Positions 1 to 41,400 of a stretch of DNA of 64,000 bases are shown here, piece by piece (the stretch's first letter is position 1; every line of letters begins with the position of its first letter). Origin of the DNA: Mesostigma viride. Taxonomy: Eukaryota > Streptophyta > Mesostigmatophyceae > Mesostigmatales > Mesostigmataceae. The notes under the pieces were generated by a model. It worked only from the letters and a program-made list of their open reading frames with translations. It had not been told where the DNA came from and did no database searches. The position numbers and the translations under genes were made by a program. The stretch lies in contig RPFO01000134.1 in assembly GCA_009746045.1 (NCBI GenBank), positions 67,501 to 131,500 of the forward strand. The letters run 5' to 3'.

Positions 1-2
1 TG

Positions 3-944
3 TTCTCTAAGGTCTTGTATTATTGCCAAGCACACCCACCCAATGATGCCACCACACAGCTCATCCAACGCCTTGGCAGCAATTTTGTCTGGAAACAGAA
101 AGGCTTAATCTCCCACACGGTCCACGGATGGATCAACAGAGAGATGTCCTTCATGTCATGGGTGCACGGGGGCCTCGGGCTCCACAACATACAATGGCGT
201 CTGTGGTCGCTGTATGCTAAACAAGTGATATCCGTTTTTATGGGAGTTAACACACACCCTGGCTGCATGCTTGCACGTGAAACGCTAGCCTCTCTTTCCA
301 CCCATGCTAGTGGCACCTCGTGGCAACTGGGGGCGGGCATACTGGGCAGCACCCTTATTTCGTACAAAGGACTCCCATGGTACTGGCAGCGCATATGGAC
401 AGGTTACAATAAGCTCAAGCCGGGTCGCCTAGTCTTTCCTACTACTCGAGAGGAGGTGGCACGGCAGCCACTCTTTTTTAATGACTTAATCACAGACGCT
501 ACTAACAAGCCCCTCGGCGCTCTCCACGGACACAACCCGTATGATGGCTTTCTGCGCGCGTCACCGCCGATTGTCAGGGTGCTGGACCTCTACCTGGGGC
601 ACGGCGCTACGTATCGACGGCTCAGCTACGACGAGGTCAGCACTTGGGTCTCCCACATGCCCTCCCTGCAAGCGTGGCAAACTCTTATAAGTGCGATACC
701 AGCTGCGTGGCATGCATTGATGACTGCCCCACGCAAGCCAATTATAACCGGCGACTGGGTTAGCTTCTACGCCGACGGAGTCACGCCTGCGTGCAAGGGT
801 TTAGTCGTGACGGTTCTGCCACATGAGGGGCTCCAACTACAACTGCTGGAAGCTATTTCTGGCCACAATGGGTGTCTGTATCAACTATCCACCTTACCTT
901 ATATGCGTACACGCCAGCTTCCCAGTGTCACCGCATACGCGTAG
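3..944 (+). pseudogene. LINE ORF2 fragment, region after the RT core
   Basis: The frame is open from the window edge. Residues near the start (WVHGGLGLHNIQWRLWSLYAKQ) match the 'GGLG...N...N.A...K' segment that follows the RT core of L1-like elements. It ends in a stop, after which coding potential moves to another frame (about 872-1120, with ITWLHVGNTRLDLLHL) and then to the next block. At least two frameshifts therefore separate it from the zinc-finger block. The assignment rests on this motif and on the downstream zf-RVT-like segment. Confidence 0.65.
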
Positions 945-1148
945 TCCCATGGTCTGTGCCAAGATCTTGCATGATCCAGCCGGACCCATTATCCCCGGTT
1001 GAGAGCATTACATGGCTACACGTGGGCAACACACGGCTCGATCTACTACATCTGGACCCGGTTGAATTTGGATGGGTCTTAACCAAGGGGGACATCAGAA
1101 CCAGCAAAATGTATCTTTGAGTACACCGCAGATTGGGGTTATGATATC

Positions 1149-1868
1149 TTGTTGCATACGTACCATCAGCCCCATCCGGGCCGAGCCCGCTGGGGAATAC
1201 ATTGGCCGGGCTACACTTGGGTTAAGATGATTACCCTGGCGGTAGACCACCCTCTCGTGGACCGCAGGGCCACTGATGTACAACATCTTTTGATGCATAG
1301 GGCGATAGGGGTCTGCGCTACGCTCCACGAGCGTTTTGGTCATGATGCATCATGCCTGTGCACGCACCCTAGTGAAACCATTGAGCACAGGTTTCTTTTC
1401 TGTAATCTCCCTGGGGTTTGGACGTGGCTCATTAACATCTGGGCCGCATGGACGGCATCGCCACCCACTCTCCCAATTAGCGTGCGTACCATCATTTTCG
1501 GTATTGCTGGCACACCAGGGACCGAGCTTTCAGCTTCCCAAGCAGAATGGATATGGCTACGCACTACTATGCTATATGCGATCTGGACCATACGCAACGA
1601 GACAGTCTTTAATGTCCGCGAGGAGTATACCCGCGGCGGCGTAGTCCGGCGCTTTATATACCTATGGAATGCGGCTATGCGGCGCCGCTACTGGCTGTTA
1701 GCTCAGGAACAACACAGGGTGTGGGACCCAGGGCCCAATAACGACAAGCCCAGCCCGCTCCAGCTTTTTCATGATCTACTGGGCCGTAATCAGGTATTCA
1801 CCAGTATGCCTCATGGCGACATTACTCAGGTCCAATGGCTTCCCTGGTCTAATAACGCGCCCTATTAG
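1149..1868 (+). pseudogene. LINE ORF2 C-terminus with zf-RVT-like zinc finger
   Basis: This 239-residue open block contains HRAIGVCATLHERFG, then C-x-C (CLCTHP), SETIEHRFLFC and a VWTWLINIW segment. That is the Cys-Cys-His-Cys pattern followed by a Trp-rich stretch seen in the reverse-transcriptase zinc-binding domain of plant and algal L1 elements. A normal stop follows, then the 3' UTR. It belongs with the preceding block; frameshifts make the copy non-functional. Confidence 0.7.
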
Positions 1869-2074
1869 CCTTTCACCTGTCACCGCCACACGTGTGTGTG
1901 CCCACCTTAATTAGGATTCGCTGATACTCATTTCCCCTCTCACCTCTTTGGTCCATAATTGGCTAATAAAATATACCCATTTCCCCGAAAAAAATCATCG
2001 TGGTTAGTGGGCTGATACGTAAGGTTTGCTTTGTATTCCTTAAAAATAAATATTATATTATATTATATTATAAC

Positions 2075-2571
2075 ATGACTCCGTTGGGAGATCATGTAGC
2101 ACATATTCCCTTGCTTTTTGTGTTCCTTACCTGAAGATAATTCACTGGCATGCCATGCCAGGCTGCCGATGTGGAACCAGTCTGTGGAAGCTTTTGATTA
2201 TCGAGAATACGGCTATAATAACAACAACCGGCCGGGGAGCTCAGTAGGACCTGCTAACGAACATGGCTACCGAAAAAAACTCTTAGTACTTGTTTGTGGA
2301 TGGGCAAGTGCCCGTAATTAATATAACAGCCCATGCAGAATAGTCTTGCGTACAACGTTACCCGATAGCTCTGTCTTTGGCGCTTCTTCGTTGGCTACAA
2401 GTCGATATTTATACGAATGGGCAAGTATTGCAGGGCAAGTACGCGCATAACGCTGTAGCAGAATCAGCCTTCGGCTCGAGTCTGGAATGCTCGGCAGGAA
2501 TGCCCGAGGCAAAGACGACACTGGCACTCTGCTTGGAAATGAGTTATTGGCGGCTTGTTACCTTGAGAGGC
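2075..2571 (+). promoter_or_regulatory. Upstream region of the receptor-like gene
   Basis: This stretch between the LINE tail and the chosen start codon shows no convincing coding sequence. A TATA-like GATATTTATAC lies at about 2404-2414, roughly 160 bp before the ATG. An in-frame ATG at 2377 would lengthen the N-terminus by 65 residues. The later ATG is preferred because it places a clean signal peptide at the start. Transcription start and promoter are inferred only from position. Confidence 0.3.
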
Positions 2572-32215
<29,644 letters not shown>

Positions 32216-32941
32216 TGATTTCTGGCTGCTATTCCTTGTAATGGATAGCTTCTATTCATCCCGCTGGGGATTGTTAGTGGCTTCCATGCCTCTTGTGGAG
32301 ACGATTATTGGTATTTGTGCCTCTATCGTTTGCTTATGCTTTTGTTCAATGATGGATGCACAAGCAGAAGGATTGGGCCGCCGATTCCATTGTGTGCCTG
32401 TCACATGCCGGATAGTTAACATCCCATTTCACGCATGGGCTTGAGGGGGAGTCTACTAGAAACCCTTGACCCAGCAGCAGGATGGAATTGGACTGTCACA
32501 TGACATGCTTGCGTACCCGGCATGGGGCAGCAGGTGATGGCTAGTCCGTGCAGTGGCACGCTGGTGCGGCCCTCGCAAGGGGCAACGAACAATTCGACCC
32601 GTAGCATTGTATGTACTGTATAGAAACAGGTATTATAACTAGAAGAATTAACATGTAGTGTAGCCCTGGCTGACATGTGGAATTCAGGCGCCAAACACTC
32701 TGTACAGCTTATGTTGAATATTGAAACTGATGTGTAATGACATCTTTAATTAATTAAAAACGTGCTCCCGTTGGGGAGTCACGGAGCACCTAAGTGCTGT
32801 TAATCCCTGAATGTGCACAACGGGTAGGGGGGCAGAGACCCCCTCACTTCCCTCCCGCCACAGGCATGCCACAGGTTGCTCAATCGGACCCGTCTAACTA
32901 AACGATCCGGGGCAACCCCTGTAGGTGCAATATGTCCGGCG
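32216..32941 (+). other. 3' UTR and downstream spacer
   Basis: TGTAA, the green-algal poly(A)-type signal, occurs 22 bp after the stop (32237-32241) and again at 32733-32737. The second fits a usual 500-bp 3' UTR. A small inverted repeat (GTGCTCCCGTTGGGGAGTCA CGGAGCAC, about 32762-32789) could form a hairpin. No gene is visible. Confidence 0.4.
32237..32241 (+). terminator. Candidate poly(A) signal TGTAA
   Basis: TGTAA is the usual polyadenylation signal of chlorophyte algae. This one is close to the stop codon; the copy at 32733 is an alternative. Use of either is inferred. Confidence 0.35.
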
Positions 32942-33531
32942 TTGTTGCGGCTTGGTCCTCTACCGCCGCCTCTACCTAACCCACGTCTAACAGTACCTAA
33001 GCTAGTGAGGCCGTTTGTAACTACACCTTGCATGGGCGAAAGATGGACGTGACGACCCTGATCTCAATCCGTTGACATATGTGTGTTTATAATATGCCAT
33101 TAACCACTCAAACCAAGACCCTTTCAATTCAGGATGACGAAGGTAACACCTAAACTGCCGTGACCCTAGCTAAATGTGTTACAATTCATAACACACGCCG
33201 AGTGCCAACACGAGGGGTAGAACGTGCATAAATGATCGCTAACGGTCCGACAGGCTCGGGCCGACATGGCCCTCGCACGCATAATGCACGCTGGTCCACT
33301 ACATCTGCAAGAAGGATAAGGACCACTAATAAAGTACGCGGCGCGGCCCAATGCACCGATGCACCGAACTACCGTAACATACAACAAGGATCCAATAAAC
33401 ATTGTCCTCCGGTACTAGCTACACGTAAACCTAGGAAAGCCAGTAGACTGTTTCGGAACGACTGAGGCAAAGGACCTACGTCCTTGGGTATTTACGTCTG
33501 TAACTACAGCAGATTGTTACGCGACGTAACA
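32942..33531 (-). repeat. Probable 3' LTR of an unclassified minus-strand element
   Basis: The right edge ends in ACGCGACGTAACA, resembling the LTR end (GGGACGTAACA) of the Gypsy-like element at 42799. An internal stretch (ATAAAGTACGCGGCGCGGCC ... CATACAACAA) is similar to the same part of that LTR. The inner side is followed by CACACA sequence that on the minus strand would be GT-rich rather than a clean polypurine tract. The left boundary (TGTTGCGG) is a guess. It would be the 3' LTR of the split coding region at 33902-35335. Confidence 0.4.
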
Positions 33532-33901
33532 CCCCACACACACACAAAGATAGGGAGCCCTCTCCCTACGCACAGGGAGGAAACCAAAGGGGTAGGAATA
33601 ACCTAACGCACCCAACAAGAGCCCGACACAATCGACAGACCATCTAAGGCCCAAAGCAAAAACATGTTAACGTCGGGTCCACCCCGAATGGTGTAGGGCT
33701 CACCAGCACCAAGCCTGGTGTGAGGTTCCCCTAAGTGCCTGGCACGGAGGCCTTGCCGGGAGGGACGGCACTAGGCAGGACACACAGAGGAAACAACGTT
33801 AACACTAAGGACCAGGAACGACCAACCAACTGGCCAAGCCCTGAGGGCGTCTCTATATACCGGAGGGACAACACCCTCAGGTCGGGCCTAGGGCCCACTA
33901 T

Positions 33902-35335
33902 CTAGTTGCCATCAGTCTGGAAGGTACCGCGCGTGGCCATCAGAACATCCAGGTACGCGTGGTAGTGAGCCACATCATCAGCATTGTCATGCCTGTCTAC
34001 CATGAGGAAAACATCGGCCCGAATGCCGTCAGGAAAGAGGCCCAGGAAGGCCCAGTAGCACCGGTGCTGGGTGAGGACCACCTGACCCCTAGCCCAGTCC
34101 AGGAAACCGCAGGTGAAAAGCCGAAGGAAGGGCTCAGCAGCCAGCATGCAGAGTGCCCGAAGAAAAAGGCGGTGGTACCAAACCCGGGGTTGCGCATGCC
34201 CGTGGGGAAGAACAGGTCCAGCAGCAGCTCCACGTTGGCAGGCCACAGACGAATATGCCGGATCTCACGAGCCCGCCACCGGCGTGCGCACTGGCGCGAC
34301 CCGAAGGTCTCCAGGTACTCACTAGCCCTCGGAGGTGGGTGCCCGCGGGCGTCCAGGCCCTGACCAGGCAAGGGAGCCGGACGGCAGGCGTCCCACTCAA
34401 GAGCGGGCTGAAGGTGCACAGCATAGGACTCACCAGGCCCAGCAGGGCACTCCACGAAAATAGCATCCGATCGAGGCCATAATACCCAGAGGAGGGGGAT
34501 AGGCCCACTGATACCCACAGTACATGAAGCACAGCTCGTTGTGGCGCCGGGCCCAGCGATACAGCACACGACGAACCAGGATCTCACCCTGGAAGATGGG
34601 ATCGGCCAGAATAACCATGTCGAACGGAGGCCGATCAGTGTCAATGGGTAGGTTCCTATCCCGAGGCGCACGACACTGTCACCTGGGAGAAACCGTACGA
34701 CATCGGCGTTTGCGAAATCTCGGGAGCCGTCCGAGGGAGGTCGCACTGGCGGCACGCCAGCGCGGACATACCGTACCCTGCAACCGCGGAATCCAGGGAC
34801 TCCGGTGTGTTATGGACCACCGAAGGGGCGCGGTCCCGGTCACCGCGGGCGATCTCCTGGATAGAGTCGGTCGCACGCTGGAGGCGCGGTGAACCGGGTT
34901 ACTAGTGGCGACCACAGCCGCTGCCGAGCGCGGAGGCGCCACGGGAACAGCAGCCGCTGGGACGGCGACAGGGACCGCAGCGGCCGAGACAGGAGGCGAG
35001 GCAGCAGCGACAGGGGTCGCAGCGACAGCGACAGGGGGCGGTGCAGCAGCGACAGGGGCCGCAGCGACAGCGACCGGAGGCGGAGCAACAGCAAACGGAG
35101 GCGGAGCGACAACGCCCGAAGGGACAGCCGCGACAGACGGGGGGCCCGAAGGTGCTTGAGCCGCCATGAAAGTGCCGAAGGCCGAAACAAGCGACTGCAG
35201 TTGAGACTGCATGCATGGCAGCAACGGTAATAGCTAGATTAGCCGTCGCTGGGTCCGAGGCGCTGGGAGGGGTAGGATCCGGTCCTGTCGACACGCGCCG
35301 GGAAGACGCTGGGGAAGACGGGAACGGTGACGGTG
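33902..35335 (-). pseudogene. Unrecognised Gag-like coding region, downstream part
   Basis: Coding-like segments on the minus strand change frame several times. First comes STGPDPTPPSASDPATANL, then MQSQLQSLVSAFGTFMAAQA with a long Ala/Pro/Val repeat. Next is DMVILADPIFQGEILVRRVL with RWARRHNELCFMYCGYQWAY, and finally a block ending DVFLMVDRHDNADDVAHYHA...TFQTDG. A Pro/Ala-rich N-terminal part before a helical core resembles LTR-element Gag proteins, but no zinc knuckle or enzyme is visible and the family is not recognised. The Copia-like insertion cuts it at the CCGAC duplication; the upstream part continues at 63617. Confidence 0.4.
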
Positions 35336-35340
35336 CCGAC

Positions 35341-35788
35341 AGTTGAGAATGACTTTGGAATTGTTTGGTTGCAATGGCTGCGGCTCGTTGGCCGCGGTTT
35401 ATTGCTTTAATTTATACATTTACAGCGTCAACCTTCTAGAGATGCCTAGAAACCTTATCCTGCACTGTCGTTACAAGTATGGCAATGCAGTATGCGTTGT
35501 GCACATGGAACCTTCTAGACACCAGACGCCAAACTTAAGTCTGCCATGGTTATATCTTAACAACCCGTGGCAAGACTGCAACAATTGTGGCAACCATTGT
35601 GCCCAGCGACATGAGTCGCACCGGATTCATTGTCCGCATCTGTCCAGGTAATCAACATCACGTGCGGCAAACTGATATATTGCATAACAGAAAACCGGGA
35701 CAGAATACTGCATACGTTTATTTCAATGTGTCGTTCCGACAGTATTTTTCCGAGCCCTGCCCAGCATCATTTGTAATGCTTTACAACT
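35341..35788 (-). repeat. 3' LTR of the Copia-like element
   Basis: 448 bp, with short inverted ends AGTTG...CAACT instead of the usual TG...CA. It differs from the 5' LTR by a 9-bp gap (after CCATGGTTA), a few small changes near the ATTGTCCGCAT segment and an A/C substitution. Confidence 0.9.
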
Positions 35789-35815
35789 CCAGCACTTTTC
35801 TTTTTCATGTGGCAA
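35789..35815 (-). promoter_or_regulatory. Polypurine tract of the Copia-like element
   Basis: On the minus strand, ATGAAAAAGAAAAGTGCTGG lies directly before the 3' LTR, the expected place for the plus-strand primer of reverse transcription. Confidence 0.5.
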
Positions 35816-36068
35816 AGAAGGCCAGCGTACTCTTATCAGTCATTAACGGCCGCGCGGGCCATGCCATCATGAATAGCAACTACAACACCGACATAGTCTC
35901 AGAGGGTAATGCCCACTGAACATTATTATACAATAGGTAATCACTCCCGGGGAAAACCTACCAAGGCTGAAAACCCGTGGCGCGGGGCCATTCATGGTTC
36001 AACGCAACTCAACTAGTGCGAAGACTGACCCAGTGATAGCCTATTCATCGTGTTAATCTTCCCAGAAA

Positions 36069-37808
36069 AAGTCCTAAATTTAGGACCACTTTGAATTAAA
36101 ATATATACATGCAAACATTAAAATTTGACCCTGGCATTCGTTCCCATGACAGATAACACACTTTTTTAGTTGGCATCAAAAACCTGGGGTCAAATAATTA
36201 CATTTAGTGCATGAATGGGCCCTGCCACCTGCCAGACCTCAAAGCGCGAATTTGGCCAAAATGTGGGTTTTAGGACCATTAGGACCAATTATTGTCAACG
36301 CATGACCATGCTATCCACACGGTCCCTTGAGCATCTTACAAGCGCTAGGGGACCCTACGAGGCCTTGGGATGGCGGGGCAGCGTATAACAAGGCCATACC
36401 CTGCTGTGGCTGCCTCTATATATACGCGTGATTAACGGTGTCACAGATGGTGCAGGTAATGCAATATAGGGTTGCATGGTTGCTGAGGTTGCCCGGCTTG
36501 AACATGGCCCACCCCTTGCGGTAAACTTTCTCTAAGCATATGCCAAACCTTCTTTGACATCACGGACATGCTGGCCACCACCCAGCGATGAAAAAACATT
36601 GCATTTGCATTGCAACTAACACATGAATGCAGCCAAATCAAGTTACAAAACAACGTTGTGCTAACATGCAACGCTTTGTGAGCGAATTCAGCGTGCATGT
36701 AACACGTAAACCATACTGTATATACTGTCTGAGAACACCCTGAACGACTGCAGGCCATAGGACAATGGTTTATAACTAACACATGAGTAAAACTGCTCTT
36801 ACGCATGTGTGTTTTAGCTGCAGCGGACGACGAAGATAGAGACGTAAAAAATTGTATGACGTAAACCAACTATGTGTGACAGTTATGTGCACAGAGAGCG
36901 TCCCCTCTTTTTAGGCATAGCTGGCTGACTCAAAACACCACGACAGCGTTGCCAGTTACACTCATGATCTAGGACAACCCGGCACTTACCTGCTACTTAC
37001 GTCGCCTCATTCCAGATGGTTGCAAAAAAGTCGCTGAAATCCGCAGCGAGGTCAGCTTTCCGAGAGCTGAGCGCACCAAAGCTGGCCAACCGGTTCGACA
37101 ATGATATAAACCACGCTTGTGCTGCGTTCTAGGTCCAAGAAATACCGAAAGTGAAGACCTATAAGGTGCGCTCGCTGCCCAGCCTGAACGTCCCTAAAAC
37201 ATGGTCGACAATGGAAATCGGGCAAGAATATCACGGCCCAGGCGCTCCCATGTCAAATACTCCGTTTCTAAACTCCAGACTAAAATAAAAATCGTCCACA
37301 AAAATTTCCTGGCTTGATTCGCACCACCATTGCTAATACACTAACATGTTTGTGCCAAAATCGACCCTCCGCGAGCAGGCGATCTGCGACCCATTTGTGT
37401 TGTGCCGCTGTGATACAGCGCTACACATAAAAACTTGCGCAGAAAATATTCACAGCCTTTAAGCATAACTAACAACCTTTCGTTTTTGCTACTGGGCGCC
37501 CGAAATGATAAACGCACGTGAAAACGCCGGCCACGATTGTCAGGTCGCCATATCCACCTCACTTCATTCCCGCACCCACTTTTTCGCTCCAAAATCGGTT
37601 ATATTTTTGGTCGAGGTACCTACTTTCCCGCCATTATACCCGGTACCCGGGTACGGAATCCGGGTACCATGTGCCGGTACCACGGGTCGGGTACATCATA
37701 CCGGGTACGGTGGACATGGGGTACGGACCATATAGTGACCCCCCCTACCCGGTACCTCGGTTATAGTGACCTCTAGGACAATTTAGGACAAAGTCCTAAA
37801 TTTAGGAC
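36069..37808. mobile_element. Suspected 1.7-kb insertion bounded by GTCCTAAATTTAGGAC palindromes
   Basis: The same 16-bp palindrome GTCCTAAATTTAGGAC occurs at both edges, just after the RNase H end on one side and near the Copia 3' LTR on the other. Removing it brings the Copia element to normal size. Inside are AT-rich sequence, no convincing gene and a GGTACC-rich patch at 37610-37760. No target duplication could be identified, so class and exact ends are unresolved. Confidence 0.4.
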
Positions 37809-38451
37809 CGTGAGTGGATTAACAATCGTGTGTCGCAGAAGCGGGTACTGTGCCTTAGCTGAGCTATACAGTTTAGTAAGGGCATCGGAGTAGTTCCTTT
37901 CGCCCGGCGCATGCTGGGTACTGACACAATCAGAGAACTCCTTGACCCTGAGGAAGTCCAAGTCCCGTATGCGGGCATAAGGGTTCTCGATGAAATCAAC
38001 AACCGCCTGGCTATCCGTGCGTATCACGCGACGGAGATGCGGAGTGGTGCCGCCCACCGCGAGAATCCAGCAAATCAGCGCGTGGAAGTAGGACAGCTCG
38101 CTCGCAGCCTCGCAGTATGCGCGCGCCTCAGCGGTGTCGGATCCCACATACACACGGCGGTGCAAACGGGAATACCATGCAAAGATGGAAGACATCGTGG
38201 GTTGGTCAGCGTTGCAAATGGTAGTGACAGCAGCGCACCTACCACGCATCTTGGTGAGCACGCGGGCATCTAGGGAACTGTCGCAATAAGACACAAGCTC
38301 CACGGGCTTATCCCAGTCTACACCTTGTAACATCAACCCGGGTGAGGCCAGGAGGTACTGCACAATCACCGCACGGTCAATAAGGCACAGTACATTGTCA
38401 AGCAGTCGGCTAAGGACAGCCAAATCAGGGCTAGTGGTGCAGGCCAGCCAG
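37809..38451 (-). pseudogene. Copia-like RT end and RNase H
   Basis: Starts at the piggyBac insertion with LNWLACTTSPDLAVLSRLLD, the Copia 'G.L.YLA.TRPDI..AV..LS' region. The RNase H segments follow: ELVSYCDSSLDARV, YVGSDTAEARAYCEAASELS, VIRTDSQAVVDFIENP and ERNYSDALTKLYSSA (the Copia 'AD.LTK' end). The acidic residues expected in YCD, the E of ASE and TDS are present. The frame is offset by one base from the RT half on the other side of the piggyBac element, so the copy has also been frameshifted. Confidence 0.82.
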
Positions 38452-38455
38452 TTAA

Positions 38456-41400
38456 CCCTTAATTTGTACTGAGTCCGTTTTCGTGGCTCCAGTTGAAGTC
38501 CTACCACTCTAACGGACTGAGTTTGTGGCAGAACCAGGCGCCGCGCCAAAAATAATTCAACGGTCAAACCTGGCCCAATCGATAGATCTAGACGTACTCT
38601 ATGCCTGGGTCTATTCAGACCGTACTTTGGACAATTGGCCAGGGAGTTATGATCTGGCAAACCCAGGGGGGTACCCTGGTCCTGGGGTACTTTCGGCGGG
38701 AAAAAAATGCGCGTTTTTTGCCAAAAGACGTGCACGACGACGAAGACGACGTCTGACCTCGACAGACATGGCGTCGCCTACTGGCCAGCTGCTGGCCACA
38801 TTTCGACTGAAACTTGGAATCAAGGTGGCAGTGCCTCCGGCCTTCTTCGGAGAGCCGTGGGCAGTGCAAGAATATGGTGAGAATCATGCGCATTATCGCC
38901 TAGACGGCCATGTAGCGGAGGTGACACGCGATAAAAAGCAGGGATGGTGCAAATTTGTCGACGATCCATGCAAATATAAGTTGACAAAAGAGCAGATTTT
39001 TCAGTTCAGGAAGGTAGGAGAGACCTCTAGGCCTGCGGAGGACGAGGTAGAGGAGGAAGGGGATGCAGGCAGCGATGGGCAGGAAGGTGGGAGCGCAGGT
39101 GACGGTCCAGATGCCTCGGAGCCGGCATCGGAGCCGGACAGCGATGACGAGCAGGATAGCGAGGATATTTCCTCCTCCCCGCCCAAGAAACGTGCCAAGC
39201 GTCGTGCAGGCAACCCGAGGAGGACGCCTGCAACCGGCAGAGTGCCAAAAAGGCGTCTGCAGCGGCTGGCCCCTCCGGATCAGCCCGACTCCGAGCCCAG
39301 CGACTCTTCTGATGACGACGACATCGTTCCCGAGCTTGTGGACAGCGATGCTGAGTCGGAAGATGCGGGGGATGATGATCCGGATGGTGGCGACGATGGC
39401 GGGGATGAGTGGGTGTTCGGCACTGGCAAGCCGGATCCTGCAGAACTGCCCCGAGTGCCGCATGGTGCGCCGTTTGACAGTGAGCGCAAGGCGATGTATC
39501 AAAACATCCCGGGTGTTCCTTACCGGTTTTCTCCTCTCGACCTGTTCCTGCTGTTCTGGCAGCCTGGCCCTGTGCTGGAGCGCATTGTCAAGGAGACAAA
39601 CCGCTATGCCGAGGAGAAGCAGCGCACGGCATCTGCTGGGGCACGGGAGTGGTCGCCTCTTTCCATGAACGAGCTGGGCAAGTGGCTGGGCATCCTCTTG
39701 ACCATGTCACTCGTGAGCATGCCTGCCAGGGGGGATTATTTTTCTGGCCAACCACTTGGTGCTGCTCATGCTGCCAACCTGCAGCACGTGATGCCCCTGC
39801 TGCGCTTCCAGCAGATTACACGCTTCTTGCACTTCCGGGACTCTGCTGAGCGCCCCGCCAACACGCAGACACGCGAGTGGCGACTGTGGCAGTTCTTGTG
39901 GCTGGAGGACATCTTGAACGACGCCTACAAGAAGTACTTCATCCCGGGTAGCGCGGCTGCCATTGACGAGAGGAGCATCGCGTCCAGGCACAAGCTGTGC
40001 CCAATACGGTGCTTCAACCCGAGCAAGCCTGCCCCCTTCCACGTGAAGCAGTATTGCCTGAACGACTGGCCCACCGGCTACCTGTACCATGCCAACACGT
40101 ACGACAAGCTGGCCCAGGTCAACCATACCTTCCACGTGGTGAATGAGCTTGCCAGCACGTTGCCACACGGGGTCCACATGGCCATGGACCGGTTCTACAC
40201 CGGCCGTGAGGTGATTGAGGCGTGCCACCGCATGGGCCACCGCGTGGTGGGCACAGTGCTCCCCAACCGTCGTGGCCTCCCCTTCACCGAGGTCAAGCGC
40301 CTCGTGCCCCGCAGGCCAGCCCAGGGGGACTACGCATGGGCTGTCAAGCGTGATGGGCTGACCTTGGCCGCCTGGCAGGACCGCAAGCTCGTGTGGGTGC
40401 TGGCCAAGGGCATCCCCCTTGAGGAGGAGATGGTCAGCCGCCATGGCGGCCGCGACGAGCGCGTCATGGTCACTGCCCCCTCGCTCATTCCCGCGTACTG
40501 GAGCTGCTACAAGGCAGTGGACAAGTTTGACCAGCTCGCCAGCAACTACGACCTGCAGAAGGCCCTTGTCTCGCGGGTGTGGTGGCACCGGGTCGCCACG
40601 GGGCACCTGGCCAACGCGGTCGGCAACGCCTACATCCTGCAGACTCTCACCCGCGCCAACCGCCCTGACTGCCTCTCCCACGTGGGGTTCCTCAGCTTGC
40701 TCTCACAGCAGCTGGTGAACAATCAGTGGCATGGCGCCCGGCTGGACATCGACCGCATCGCGGAGGCCCACCAGCCTGGGCTGGACGGGCGTTTCAGCGG
40801 CACCCACCTCGTGCCCGAGCGCATTCCGTGGACGGAGCAGGCGCAATGCGTGGTATGCGCCACCATCCCCGAGCGCAAGCGCACCAACTTCTGGTGCAAG
40901 GACTGCGACCAGGCACTGTGCTTGGGCGCGTGCTGGAACGTGTTCCACGCAGGGCCTGTCACCGCGCTCGACGATGACGGGCGCCGCCAGCGTGCCATGC
41001 AGCCCCTGTCAGCCCGCAGCCCGGCTGGCCGCGCGTGGGCTGAGGCCAATGGCCGCACGACCCGCACGCTGGCAGCTGGCACCCAGCTGACAGGACCTCG
41101 TAGGAGGCAGTTTCTGCGCACCCAGAGGCGCAATCCCGCGTAGTTTGGCACATAGCCAGGTAGCCTTGACAGTTAGCTACACCCTTGGCTAGTCATGCGC
41201 TACCGCGCGCGCGCGCTAGTGCCATTTTGGCCCCTTGCGGCATGTTGGCATGTGTTATATGGCATGGTCTCTTGTTTTATCACCTAGGTATGGTGCATTA
41301 TGCCCATTTGGGCATCCCTTGTTGTTTTATGCCAACTGGAATAAAGTTTTGTGTTGTTATGCTACCATTTATACCCCTGCCAACTGGCACCGTTATAACG

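Larger units (their letters stand above)
1..2074 (+). mobile_element. 3' part of an L1-like non-LTR retrotransposon
   Basis: The left edge holds the C-terminal part of a LINE ORF2 in two main open blocks, followed by about 200 bp of 3' UTR and an A/T-rich tail (TATTA repeats, about 2042-2074). The element runs off the window, so its RT core and endonuclease are not visible. The tail end is taken as the 3' end; no target-site duplication can be defined because the 5' end is missing. It lies about 500 bp upstream of the receptor gene, in the same orientation. Confidence 0.7.

Noticed and set aside
38525-38767. N-terminal extension of the piggyBac transposase before the ATG
   Set aside because: The frame is open but has no ATG, and it overlaps the element's subterminal repeat region; the first ATG gives a sensible start.
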